DNA of 64,000 bases, from NCBI RefSeq assembly GCF_003008615.1, contig NZ_CP027657.1, forward strand, positions 3,844,001 through 3,908,000. Reading direction: 5' to 3'. Made by a program: the position numbers and the translations under genes. This document shows, in pieces, positions 29,319 to 37,929 of this stretch. The stretch's first letter is position 1; each line of letters begins with the position of its first letter. The notes beneath the pieces were generated by a model that worked only from the letters and a program-made list of their open reading frames with translations, ran no database searches and was not told where the DNA came from. Source of the DNA: Pseudomonas mendocina (GTDB lineage Bacteria; Pseudomonadota; Gammaproteobacteria; Pseudomonadales; Pseudomonadaceae).

Positions 29319-30047
29319 TTAAAGGCGGGTGATGTTCAACACGTCACCCGACAGACTGACCTGTACCGCATCGCCCCACAGCGGGTCGCGGCGCAGGTCT
29401 TCGGCGACCTTGTAATGGCCGGCGATCGACAGCATTTCGGCGCCCATTTGCTGACAGAAAATCCGTGCCTTGGTGTTGCCCTTGATGCCTGCCAGGGCGC
29501 GGCCACGCATGGGCGCGTAAACATGGATGTTGCCATCGGCGAGAAGTTCCGCCCCGGCGCTGACCGGGGCCAGCACGATCAGGTCGCCGCCCTGGGCATA
29601 GACCTGCTGGCCACCGCGTACCGGGGTAGTGATGATGCGGCTGGGTTTGTGCTCGGGTTCGGCGGGTTTCTCTTCGACTTTCTTGGGCGCTGGGTCGATA
29701 GGGCGCTCGCGCGCACCGGAGGGTGGCAGTACCGGTAGGTCCATGGCTTCGGCGGCGGCGATGTCACTGTCCCGCGAGGCCCGGATGGCCAGGGTGCGCA
29801 GGCCGTGGCGGCGGCAGACGGCCATCAGCTCGGCCAGATCCAGCTCGCCTTCGCCTTCCGGCAGTTTGTCCAGCGCCAGTACCAGCGGTGTGTTGCTGAA
29901 GAAGGCGGGGGCCTGGGCGACTTTTTCCGTCAGTTGCGCGTCGAGGCGCTCGAGGTCGTTGTGTGCCAGTTCCATCACGGTGATGGCGAGCATGCTGCCC
30001 TTGAGCTGGAATACGGGGTCTTGGGCAAGGAGGTCGGCTTGGCTCAT
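29319..30047 (-). CDS. minC: Septum site-determining protein MinC
   Basis: 242 residues. The N-terminal domain ([19 protein letters not shown]...) antagonises FtsZ. The C-terminal beta-helix domain, from about residue 130, has the motif [19 protein letters not shown] and the RGRALAG turn that binds MinD. A proline-rich linker of about 30 residues joins them. The start at 30047 was chosen because the product then begins like known MinC; the frame continuing to 30215 is only an upstream extension. A 100-base gap separates it from minD. Confidence 0.93.
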   Translation of the reverse strand: MSQADLLAQDPVFQLKGSMLAITVMELAHNDLERLDAQLTEKVAQAPAFFSNTPLVLALDKLPEGEGELDLAELMAVCRRHGLRTLAIRASRDSDIAAAEAMDLPVLPPSGARERPIDPAPKKVEEKPAEPEHKPSRIITTPVRGGQQVYAQGGDLIVLAPVSAGAELLADGNIHVYAPMRGRALAGIKGNTKARIFCQQMGAEMLSIAGHYKVAEDLRRDPLWGDAVQVSLSGDVLNITRL

Positions 30048-30274
30048 GGTGGTGCGATGGGCCTTCTGGCGAGTCGAAAGATGCCCGGACTTATAACGAC
30101 ATAGCCCGCATGCCGCAAGACACCTGCATCGGCAAGACCGCCGGAAGGCGACGCGAGGTCGGGCCTTTGCCTGTCGATTCGCTGTCGTGACCTTTGTGGC
30201 CTGCGCCGATGCCACCGAGCGGCTTGGAAAACTGCGCTAGAATGCGCGGCTTTGCCAGTGATCGGAAATGCTTC

Positions 30275-31207
30275 ATGGATCGCCCCCACTTTCGCGCCTA
30301 TTTTCTTCACCCGCGCTTCTGGCCGCTGTGGCTTGGCTTGGGGCTGCTGTGGCTGGTGGTGCAGTTGCCCTATGGCTTGCAACTCAAGCTTGGCCGCGCG
30401 CTGGGGTGGCTGATGTATCGCACTGCACGTTCACGTCGGCATGTCGTTACGCGCAATCTGGAGCTCTGTTTTCCCAGTAAGAGCGCTGCCGAACGCCAGT
30501 ATCTGCTGCGTGAGAACTTCGCTTCCATGGGCATGGCCTTCTTCGAGACGGCCATGGGCTGGTGGTTGCCACGCAGACGCCTGACTCCACTGGGACACAT
30601 AGAAGGTCTGGAGCATCTACGCCAGGCGCAGGCTGAAGGGCAGGGCGTGATCCTCATGTCGGTGCATTTCACCACCCTGGAAATCGGTGCGGCACTGCTG
30701 GGGCAGCAGCACACCATCGACGGCATGTATCGGGAGCATAAGAACCCGCTGTTCGACTTCATTCAGCGCCGTGGCCGTGAGCGCCACAACCTCGACGCCA
30801 GCGCCATCGAGCGTGAGGATATCCGAGCCATGCTCAGGGTGCTGCGTGCTGGGAGGGCTATCTGGTATGCGCCGGATCAGGATTATGGCCGCAAGCACAG
30901 CATTTTCGTCCCGTTGTTCGGCGTTCCTGCTGCTACCGTCACAGCCACCACCAAGTTCGCGCGCCTGGGCAAGGCGCGCATCATTCCTTTCACCCAGCAA
31001 CGCCTGGCTGATGGCAAAGGCTATCGCCTGGTCATTCATCCGCCGCTGGAGAATTTCCCAGGTGAAAGCGAAGAGGCCGACTGCTTGCGCATCAACCAGT
31101 GGATCGAGCAGGTGGTCAGCGCATGCCCCGAGCAGTACCTGTGGGCGCATCGCCGCTTCAAGACGCGCCCAGCGGGCGAAGCGAAGCTGTACGGGAAGCG
31201 TAAGTAG
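30275..31207 (+). CDS. Lipid A biosynthesis acyltransferase (LpxL/HtrB family)
   Basis: 310 residues. It has an N-terminal membrane anchor (PLWLGLGLLWLVVQLPYGLQL) and the acyltransferase motif HX4E in SVHFTTLE. YAPDQDYG and the C-terminal YLWAHRRFKTRP are further family blocks. It transfers a secondary acyl chain (laurate or hydroxylaurate) from acyl-ACP to lipid A precursors at the inner membrane. It is divergent from minC, as in P. aeruginosa. The ATG at 30275 has GGAAA upstream. Which position of lipid A it acylates cannot be told. Confidence 0.88.
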   Translation: MDRPHFRAYFLHPRFWPLWLGLGLLWLVVQLPYGLQLKLGRALGWLMYRTARSRRHVVTRNLELCFPSKSAAERQYLLRENFASMGMAFFETAMGWWLPRRRLTPLGHIEGLEHLRQAQAEGQGVILMSVHFTTLEIGAALLGQQHTIDGMYREHKNPLFDFIQRRGRERHNLDASAIEREDIRAMLRVLRAGRAIWYAPDQDYGRKHSIFVPLFGVPAATVTATTKFARLGKARIIPFTQQRLADGKGYRLVIHPPLENFPGESEEADCLRINQWIEQVVSACPEQYLWAHRRFKTRPAGEAKLYGKRK

Positions 31208-31325
31208 GTCGATTGCAGACGTTTGGTACGCAGCGGATGACATGCGTGCGGGAGTCAATCGCGTCAGATGTGATCGGTATTGGCCGTTGGCCTTCCTATA
31301 CTGAAACGAAAAACAGGACTGCCCG

Positions 31326-32507
31326 ATGACCGTTATTGCCCGCCCTCATTTGCCCGTCACTGGGTTGATCCTCTCTGGTGGTGGGGCGCGGGCGGCTTAT
31401 CAGGTGGGCGTTCTATCGGCCATTGCCGACCTGCTGCCGGACGCCTCGCACAACCCTTTCCCTGTGATAGTCGGCACGTCGGCCGGGGCGATCAATGCTG
31501 TCAGCCTGGCCTGTGGCGCGCTGCAGTTCGGTGAGGCCGTACGCCGCCTGACCTCGGTCTGGCAGGGCTTTCATACCCATATGGTGTACCGCAGCGACTG
31601 GCCCGGCGTGCTACGTCAGGCCACGCGTTTCGTCGGGCACAGCCTGCTTGGCTTGGGCCGTAACGCCCCGGTGGCCCTGCTCGACAGTTCCCCCTTGCGT
31701 GAGTTGCTGGCGCGTGAGCTGGATTTTTCCGGCATTGCCGCAGCGGTGCGCCACCGTCAGTTGCGTGCGGTGGCGGTGACCGCCTTCGGCTACGAGAGCG
31801 GCCAGGCGATGACTTTCTACCAGGGGCGCGCCACGATCGACCCTTGGTTTCGTCATCGCCGCGTCGGGGTACCGACGCGTCTGCAGCTCGACCATTTGCT
31901 GGCCAGCGCGTCGATTCCGCTGATCTTCCCGCCGGTGAAGATCAACCGCGAATACTTCGGTGATGGCGCGGTGCGTCAGTCGGCGCCGATCAGCCCGGCG
32001 CTGCATCTGGGCGCCAGCCGTGTGCTGGTGATCGGGGTCAGCGGCAACGCGCACAGCGATCCACATCAGCCTGCTCCGATCAGCCCGTCCAACCGTCCGC
32101 CCAGCTTGGCGCAGATCGGCGGGCATATGCTCAACAGTACCTTCATCGACAATCTGGAAACCGATATCGAACTGCTCGAACGGCTCAATCAGATGAGCGC
32201 ATTGGTGCCGCCGGAGTCGCGCCCGCGTGGATTGGGCTTGAATCCGGTGGACGTGCTGGTGATCGCCCCGAGTCAGCCGCTGGATCAGATCGCCGCACGC
32301 CATCAGCGTGAACTGCCCAGGGCCTTGCGCCTGTTCCTGCGCGGGCCCGGTGCGACCAAGACCGGTGGTGCCGGCGTGCTCAGTTACTTGCTGTTCGAGC
32401 CCGGTTACTGCAGCGAGTTGATCGAGCTGGGTTATCAGGACGCGATGAAGCGCAAGGCCGACCTTTGCCGTTTTCTCGGTCTGGCCGAAGTGGCGCAGCC
32501 GGCCTGA
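31326..32507 (+). CDS. Patatin-like phospholipase
   Basis: 393 residues with the patatin fold. The oxyanion hole glycines lie in LSGGGARAAYQVGVL, the nucleophile elbow is GTSAGAIN, and the dyad aspartate is in YFGDGAVRQ. It hydrolyses lipid acyl esters. There is no signal peptide, so it is cytoplasmic or peripheral to the membrane, unlike the secreted ExoU or autotransporter PlpD types. A C-terminal region of about 130 residues after the patatin domain is helical and of unknown role. It is co-directional with the acyltransferase, 118 bases apart. Confidence 0.88.
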   Translation: MTVIARPHLPVTGLILSGGGARAAYQVGVLSAIADLLPDASHNPFPVIVGTSAGAINAVSLACGALQFGEAVRRLTSVWQGFHTHMVYRSDWPGVLRQATRFVGHSLLGLGRNAPVALLDSSPLRELLARELDFSGIAAAVRHRQLRAVAVTAFGYESGQAMTFYQGRATIDPWFRHRRVGVPTRLQLDHLLASASIPLIFPPVKINREYFGDGAVRQSAPISPALHLGASRVLVIGVSGNAHSDPHQPAPISPSNRPPSLAQIGGHMLNSTFIDNLETDIELLERLNQMSALVPPESRPRGLGLNPVDVLVIAPSQPLDQIAARHQRELPRALRLFLRGPGATKTGGAGVLSYLLFEPGYCSELIELGYQDAMKRKADLCRFLGLAEVAQPA

Positions 32508-32528
32508 GCTGCATTGTTTGATAGTCGG

Positions 32529-32593
32529 TTGGGTGCGCTATGCGCAACCAAATCGGTTGCGGGTCGTGCTGTGGTGCGCATGGCGCACCCTAC
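32529..32593. repeat. Dispersed GGGTGCGC inverted repeat
   Basis: TTGGGTGCGCTATGCGCAACC on the left and GTGGTGCGCATGGCGCACCCTA on the right face each other between the convergent patatin and pirin genes. It is a diverged copy of the repeat at 1.6, 27.2 and 46.1 kb. Confidence 0.6.
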
Positions 32594-32603
32594 TTCGGCT
32601 CTG

Positions 32604-33458
32604 TCAGGCCAGCACGCCATCACGAAAATCGCGCAGGGCCTGCTCGATTTCCTCGCGGCTGTTCATCACGAACGGCCCGTACTGGACGATGGGCTCATTC
32701 AGTGGCGTGCCGGCGATCAGCAGCACTCGCGCGCCATGGGCGCTGGCCAGGTGCAACTCGCCCTCGTCAGATAGCCGCACCAGGCGCCCGGCACTGATCG
32801 GCTGTGCGCTGGCCTCGGGCAGTTCGAGCAAGCCCTCGTAGACGTACAGCATGACGCGCTGGCCATCAGCCAGGCGGGGTGCGACCTGGCTGCCGGCCGG
32901 CAAATGCAGGTCGAACAGCTGTGGCTGGGTATGCGGGCGCTGCACGGCGCCGGCCTGGCGGATTTCGCCGTCATCGAACTCGCCAGCGATCACCACGACC
33001 TGCACACCGGATGCGCTGGTGATGCGTGGGATTTCCGCGGCAGGGATGTCTCGATAGCCCGCTTCGCCCAGCTTGTCCTTGGCCGGCAGGTTGAGCCACA
33101 GCTGGAAGCCGCGCATGGCGCCGGACTCCTGCTCAGGCATCTCGCTGTGGATGATGCCGCGCGCAGCAGTCATCCATTGCACGCCGCCACTGCCGAGCAA
33201 GCCGACGTTGCCCAGGTGATCTTCGTGGCGCATGCGCCCTTCGAGCATGTAGGTGATGGTTTCGAAACCACGGTGCGGGTGCGGCGGGAAGCCGGCGATA
33301 TAGTCGTCTGGGTTGTCGGTGGAAAACTCGTCGAGCATCAGGAACGGGTCGAAGCGTTCCAGGCCAGGCCCGCCGATCACACGGTTGAGGCGTACACCGG
33401 CGCCGTCGGAGGCGGGTTGGCCAGGCTGGATGCTGATGACGCGACGTTGCGAGGTCAT
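32604..33458 (-). CDS. Pirin family protein
   Basis: 284 residues, bicupin. Metal ligands are visible in FPPHPHRGFETITYMLEG and in ARGIIHSEMPEQE. Bacterial pirins are iron-binding and some have quercetinase activity; the role here is unknown. The frame is open upstream to 34151, but the ATG at 33458 with AAGGAG ahead of it gives the standard N-terminus (MTSQRRVISIQPGQPASD). It stands 110 bases downstream of the MlaA-like gene on the same strand. Confidence 0.88.
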   Translation of the reverse strand: MTSQRRVISIQPGQPASDGAGVRLNRVIGGPGLERFDPFLMLDEFSTDNPDDYIAGFPPHPHRGFETITYMLEGRMRHEDHLGNVGLLGSGGVQWMTAARGIIHSEMPEQESGAMRGFQLWLNLPAKDKLGEAGYRDIPAAEIPRITSASGVQVVVIAGEFDDGEIRQAGAVQRPHTQPQLFDLHLPAGSQVAPRLADGQRVMLYVYEGLLELPEASAQPISAGRLVRLSDEGELHLASAHGARVLLIAGTPLNEPIVQYGPFVMNSREEIEQALRDFRDGVLA

Positions 33459-33568
33459 GGCGGGCTCCTTGAATGGTAGGAATGGCGCCATGCTATGCGC
33501 ATTGAATCGATGTTTGGGTGGAAAATTTCTGGGCCACGCATCGGATAATTCGATGAGTGGCCCAGGGG

Positions 33569-34339
33569 TCAGTCGGCGATCTTCAGCTTGCGTGACTCGT
33601 GATAGAAGAAGCGCAGCTTCTCGTACTCGAACGGTGAGTTGAGCTGGCCATAGCGAAAGCCGGTATTGGCGCGGGTGTCGACGACGCGCAACACGGTGAT
33701 ACCGGGGTTGCTGCGGCTGGCGTCGGCCACGTCGAGGTAGTTGACGGCGTTTTCGAGACTGTAATCCGCCACCAGGCCGCCGGTATCGCGCAGGTTCGAC
33801 GGGCCGAGCAGCGGTAGCATCAGGTAAGGCCCGGCAGGCACGCCGTAGTAGCCCAGGGTCTGGCCGAAGTCCTCGCTCAACCGGGGCAGGCCCATGTGCG
33901 TGGCCGGATCCCAGAGGCCGCCCACGCCGATGATGGTATTGAACAGCAGTCGTGCCGTGCTGTTCATCGCCCGCTGGCCCTTGAGCTGCAAAACGCTGTT
34001 GGCCAGGGTAGGAATCTCGCCCAGGTTGTTGAAGAAATTGTGCACGCCGGTCTGCACCAGGTTTGGTGTTATGTAGCGGTAGCCGTCGACCACCGGCAGG
34101 AACACCCACTGATCGAAGCGATAGTTGAAGTGGTAGACGCGGCGGTTCCACGACTCCAGCGGGTCATAGACCTGCAACGCATCGTTGGAGGCGCGCTCGA
34201 ACTCCTGCTGATCCAGCCCAGGGTTGAACTGCAGGTATTGCAGCGGGTTGGTGAAGCCGTCGGTGTCGGCCTGGTGTTCGGCCAGAGCCTGCCCGCTGGC
34301 CAGCAGCAGGGCGATGATGAGAGTGCTGTGCTTAACCAC
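33569..34339 (-). CDS. MlaA/VacJ-like outer-membrane lipid transport protein without lipobox
   Basis: 256 residues. The family blocks are clear: DPLESWNRRVYHFNYRFD, NFFNNLGEIPTLANSVLQ, RLLFNTIIGVGGLWDPA and FGQTLGYYGVPAGPYLMLPLLGPS. MlaA removes mislocalised phospholipids from the outer leaflet of the outer membrane. Unlike canonical MlaA, the signal peptide ends in a signal-peptidase I site (SGQALA) with no cysteine, so it is not a lipoprotein. It starts at GTG and overlaps the end of the upstream hydrolase gene by eight bases, so the two are a unit. Confidence 0.86.
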   Translation of the reverse strand: MVKHSTLIIALLLASGQALAEHQADTDGFTNPLQYLQFNPGLDQQEFERASNDALQVYDPLESWNRRVYHFNYRFDQWVFLPVVDGYRYITPNLVQTGVHNFFNNLGEIPTLANSVLQLKGQRAMNSTARLLFNTIIGVGGLWDPATHMGLPRLSEDFGQTLGYYGVPAGPYLMLPLLGPSNLRDTGGLVADYSLENAVNYLDVADASRSNPGITVLRVVDTRANTGFRYGQLNSPFEYEKLRFFYHESRKLKIAD

Positions 34340-35630
34340 GGAAGAACTCCAGCATGGCGTCGCTGTTGACGCGATAGTTGAGGTTGCCGCAGTGCCCGCC
34401 GCGCGGATACAGGGTCAGGCGCTCGCCGAAGGTGCGACGCAGGAAGCCGATGTCGCCCTGGCCGAGGATCAGGTCGTCAGCGTTGTGCATCACCGCGATC
34501 TTGTCGCTGCCTTTGAGGTAATCCTCCAGCGCGTAGAGGCTGCTCTTTTCGATCAACTGGTTGAGGCTGCCGCCGTCGTAGCGCGCGCGCCACATGGGCA
34601 TCAGTTGTTCGGCGATGTAGCAGTCGAAGTCGCAGCGCAGTGCCATCTGGAAGAAGGGCGTGAGGCTGGTGCCTTCGGTGATGTGGTAGTCGCGCGGGGT
34701 GATCAGTCCGCGGCGGTTGAGCAAGTCCGAGGTGAACACGATATCGGCGGACGAGAAGCGGAATGACGTGCCGATCAGCATGGCCATCTGTTCGTCGGAT
34801 AGCCGCTCTTTTGACTGCTGGAAGTCATAGAGAATGGCGTCGTTGATATCCAGATAGCCTTTGTCATTGAAGTAGCGGGTCAGCTTGCCCAGTACCAGGT
34901 CATAGAAGTTGGTGCTGTTGTCGATGCCTTGAACCCGGGTCTGCACCAGCTTGTCCAGGTTACTGATCGAGGTATAGAGATTGACCGGCGGGTTGAGCAG
35001 CAGCACGCGCTTGAAGTCGAAGGCGCGGCGGGTTTCATCCAACTGGCTGACGAAGGCGGCATGCAGCGCACCCAGGCTGTAGCCGGTGAGCAGGAATTCG
35101 CTGACGTCGAGTTTCGGGTGCTGAGCACGCACGGCCTGCATCACGCGGTACAGGTCGTCGGCATCGTCCGGGCTATAGCCTGGGGTGGCGAAGCGCGAGG
35201 CGGCAGCCATGAAGTCATAACTGGTTGGAGAGGACAGCTGCACGACGTGGAAGCCGGCGCCGTAGAACAGTTTCTTCAGGTATTCGGTGGTGCCGCTGGC
35301 GTAATGCGCGCCGGTGCCCGAGATGATGAAGATCAGCGGCGCTCGGCCTTTCTGCTCTGCCAGGCGGTAACGCAGCTTGGTCACCGGCCAGAAGTTGTCC
35401 AGCAACTCGAACTCACGATCCGGACGCAGACGCACCGAATAGTCGCGCTGCTTGATGTCACCGTCGGCCGGTAGCGCAGGGCGCAGATCGGGCGGTGTGG
35501 TGGCGATGGTCGCTTCGAACGGGTTGGCCAGCGGATAACCGTAGCTTTCCGCATCCACATCGGCGGCCATCGCGGAGGCACAGAAGACCAGGCCGCCGAG
35601 CAAGGCGGCGAGTCGGGCAAGGCTGGGCAT
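34332..35630 (-). CDS. Exported alpha/beta hydrolase
   Basis: 432 residues. A signal peptide (MPSLARLAALLGGLVFCASAMA) is followed by an alpha/beta hydrolase fold. IFIISGTGAHYASG probably forms the oxyanion region, the nucleophile serine is in LTGYSLGALHA, an acid in HNADDLILG, and the histidine in YPRGGHCGN. The protein is probably periplasmic and the substrate unknown; pairing with an MlaA-like protein suggests a lipid ester. An AGGGA site precedes the ATG at 35630, and the frame continuing to 36035 runs through another gene and is rejected. It overlaps the MlaA-like start. Confidence 0.8.
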   Translation of the reverse strand: MPSLARLAALLGGLVFCASAMAADVDAESYGYPLANPFEATIATTPPDLRPALPADGDIKQRDYSVRLRPDREFELLDNFWPVTKLRYRLAEQKGRAPLIFIISGTGAHYASGTTEYLKKLFYGAGFHVVQLSSPTSYDFMAAASRFATPGYSPDDADDLYRVMQAVRAQHPKLDVSEFLLTGYSLGALHAAFVSQLDETRRAFDFKRVLLLNPPVNLYTSISNLDKLVQTRVQGIDNSTNFYDLVLGKLTRYFNDKGYLDINDAILYDFQQSKERLSDEQMAMLIGTSFRFSSADIVFTSDLLNRRGLITPRDYHITEGTSLTPFFQMALRCDFDCYIAEQLMPMWRARYDGGSLNQLIEKSSLYALEDYLKGSDKIAVMHNADDLILGQGDIGFLRRTFGERLTLYPRGGHCGNLNYRVNSDAMLEFFRG

Positions 35631-35788
35631 TTGGCAAGTCCCTTTAATAAGAGAACGTCTGGATTGAACAGCTGGCTTATGACAGCAGCAAGCGGGGCAA
35701 AGTGCCAGACTATCCTGCCTTATCGCAGGGACACTTGAGTAGTGGCAATGAGGTTGCCGTACGCCGAACCCTTTGCAGGTTTTTTCAC

Positions 35789-36013
35789 TCAGGCGTGGTG
35801 GTGCAGCCAGGCGTGCTTGGGACGCTCTGCCGCCGGCCGTTGGCGCCGTTCGAAGCGCTGCCAGATTCTCTCGTGAAAGTAGAAACCCACGGAGTTGCAC
35901 AGCGGCTCGATGGCCGCTACCAGGCCACTCGCCGCGATGCTGCCGGTCAGTGCGTAGGTCACGCCGAAGGCGATGCAGAAGTGCATGAGGGTGAAGGTCA
36001 GGGTCTTGAGCAT
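35789..36013 (-). CDS. DUF2061 small membrane protein
   Basis: 74 residues. Two hydrophobic helices span about residues 7-25 and 28-46 (LMHFCIAFGVTYALTGS and ASGLVAAIEPLCNSVGFYFHE), followed by a basic tail WQRFERRQRP. The pattern MLKTLTFTLMHFCIAFGVTY and FYFHERIW is that of the DUF2061 family, whose role is unknown. It is transcribed in the same direction as the exported hydrolase but 158 bases upstream. Confidence 0.78.
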   Translation of the reverse strand: MLKTLTFTLMHFCIAFGVTYALTGSIAASGLVAAIEPLCNSVGFYFHERIWQRFERRQRPAAERPKHAWLHHHA

Positions 36014-36205
36014 GATGCACCTCGATGAGAATCATTTCGCATTGAGTGCAAGGCTAGTGCGCCTGCCGAAGTCAGGGAAATATGGCCTTTGCATGGGGCT
36101 GATAGTCAGGGTGAATTGGTTCTGTGTTTTCGAGAGTTCCTTTCTATTTATTCCCCGGGTGGGAGGCTGCGTTAAGGTGACGCTCTATTTCAATGGAGCC
36201 GATTC

Positions 36206-36535
36206 ATGCAGATCAGTGATATTCCCTTCGGTGTGACGGATTGGGCTGCGATCCCTGCGACCGAGCATCCGGGGGAGCGTGGCGTGGCGCGCTGGCGCAC
36301 CTGTCAGTTCGGTTCGCTGCGTGTGCGCATGGTCGAGTATTCACCGGGTTACCTGGCTGATCACTGGTGCCACAAGGGGCATGTGCTGTTGTGCCTGGAG
36401 GGGGAGCTGAGCACCGAGCTGGAGGATGGCCGGGTATTCGTGCTCAAACCCGGCATGAGCTATCAGGTGGCGGACGGTGCCGAGGCTCATCGCTCCTCGA
36501 CATCGTCCGGTGCGCGCCTGTTCGTGGTGGACTGA
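36206..36535 (+). CDS. Cupin protein of the DHCW-motif type
   Basis: 109 residues, a single cupin barrel. The motif ADHWCHKGHVLLCLEGEL gives the name of the family and contains likely metal ligands (H, C, H); GMSYQVADGAEAHRS is the second cupin motif. It is soluble with no known substrate. It ends seven bases before the DUF2784 gene, so the two are probably co-transcribed. Confidence 0.8.
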   Translation: MQISDIPFGVTDWAAIPATEHPGERGVARWRTCQFGSLRVRMVEYSPGYLADHWCHKGHVLLCLEGELSTELEDGRVFVLKPGMSYQVADGAEAHRSSTSSGARLFVVD

Positions 36536-36541
36536 GCCACG

Positions 36542-36910
36542 ATGGGCTGGCGTCTGGCGGCCGATGCGCTGGTGGTGATCCACCTTGGCTTCATCCTTTT
36601 CGTGTTGTTTGGCGGCCTGTTGCTGCTGCGCTGGCCGCGTTTGCTCTGGCTGCATCTGCCGGCAGTGGCGTGGGGCGCAACGGTGGAGTTCTTCCATCTT
36701 CTGTGCCCGCTGACCCCCTGGGAAAACCAGTTGCGGCGAGCTGCCGGTGATGCGGGTTACGAAGGTGGCTTCATCGAGCACTACCTGATTCCGCTGATCT
36801 ATCCGGCAGGGCTGACACCGCAGATACAGCTCTGGCTCGGCGGCGTCGTGGTGCTGATCAACGTCACGGTCTATGCCTGTCTGCTCAAGCGCTGGTTGCA
36901 ACGCACGTAG
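36542..36910 (+). CDS. DUF2784 membrane protein
   Basis: 122 residues with about three membrane helices, including LVVIHLGFILFVLFGGLLLL and LWLGGVVVLINVTVYACLL. The conserved block WGATVEFFHLLCPLTPWEN and the GGFIEHYLIPLIYP segment are diagnostic of DUF2784. The function is unknown. It follows the cupin gene by six bases. Confidence 0.82.
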   Translation: MGWRLAADALVVIHLGFILFVLFGGLLLLRWPRLLWLHLPAVAWGATVEFFHLLCPLTPWENQLRRAAGDAGYEGGFIEHYLIPLIYPAGLTPQIQLWLGGVVVLINVTVYACLLKRWLQRT

Positions 36911-37016
36911 CGCTGATTTGCCCTGGCCATTCATAAGTCTGATTAAGGGGCTTGGGCACTATTTCCTTGGCTACACTGCGAGCCATTGAAACCGAATATC
37001 GAAAGGCAGGCCCGCT

Positions 37017-37829
37017 ATGCAAAACCGCATGATGATCACTGGCGCTGGTTCCGGATTGGGGCGTGAAATCGCTCTACGCTGGGCTCGCGAGGGCTGGCAC
37101 CTGGCGTTGGCCGATGTCAACGAAACCGGCCTCGCCGAAACCCTCAAGCTGGTGCGGGAAGCGGGCGGCGATGGCTTCACCCGCCGTTGCGACGTGCGTG
37201 ATTACAGCCAACTGACGGCGCTGGCGCAGGCTTGCGAGGAGCAGTTCGGCGGTATCGATGTCATCGTCAACAACGCCGGTGTCGCTTCCGGTGGCTTCTT
37301 CAGCGAACTGTCGCTGGAGGACTGGGACTGGCAGATTTCCATCAACCTGATGGGCGTGGTCAAGGGCTGCAAGGCTTTCCTGCCGTTGCTGGAAAAGAGC
37401 AAAGGCAAGATCGTCAACATCGCGTCGATGGCGGCGTTGATGCAAGGGCCGGGGATGAGCAACTACAACGTGGCCAAGGCCGGTGTGGTGGCATTGTCGG
37501 AAAGCCTGCTGGTCGAACTGCGCCAGCTGGAGGTCGGCGTGCATGTGGTCTGCCCGTCGTTCTTCCAGACCAACCTGCTGGATTCCTTCCGTGGCCCGAC
37601 CCCGGCGATGAAGGCGCAGGTTGGCAAGCTGCTGGAAAGCTCGCCGATCAGTGCGGCGGACATTGCCAACTACATCCATGACGAAATGGCCAAGGGCAGC
37701 TTCATGATCCTGCCCCACGAGATGGGGCGCATGGCCTGGGCGATCAAGCAGAAGAACCCGCAGGTGCTGTACGACGAGATGGCCGGCATGGCCGAGAAGA
37801 TGCGTGGCAAGGTCAAACCTGCTAGCTGA
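37017..37829 (+). CDS. Short-chain dehydrogenase/reductase
   Basis: 270 residues of the classical SDR family. The nucleotide-binding motif TGAGSGLG lies at 8-15, NNAG at about 90, the catalytic serine in VNIASMAAL and the YNVAK tyrosine/lysine. D in LALADVNE at the end of the second strand suggests NAD(H) preference. The substrate is unknown; a basic C-terminus (AEKMRGKVKPAS) is present. It is a single gene with a good ribosome-binding site (GAAAGGCAGG). Confidence 0.86.
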   Translation: MQNRMMITGAGSGLGREIALRWAREGWHLALADVNETGLAETLKLVREAGGDGFTRRCDVRDYSQLTALAQACEEQFGGIDVIVNNAGVASGGFFSELSLEDWDWQISINLMGVVKGCKAFLPLLEKSKGKIVNIASMAALMQGPGMSNYNVAKAGVVALSESLLVELRQLEVGVHVVCPSFFQTNLLDSFRGPTPAMKAQVGKLLESSPISAADIANYIHDEMAKGSFMILPHEMGRMAWAIKQKNPQVLYDEMAGMAEKMRGKVKPAS

Positions 37830-37929
37830 CCGGTAGGTCAGCTATTTATACCCGTAGGCTTGCCTGCCGCAGTCTGCGGGGGTAGGGTGGCCGCCCCGGC
37901 CTGCCTGCCGTCCTGACCATGGAATACCT

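Noticed and set aside
33459..34151. Upstream extension of the pirin gene
   Set aside because: It overlaps the MlaA-like coding sequence; the start at 33458 has an AAGGAG site and the family N-terminus.
35631..36035. Upstream extension of the exported hydrolase
   Set aside because: It would run through the DUF2061 gene in another frame and hide a clear signal peptide; a ribosome-binding site supports the start at 35630.
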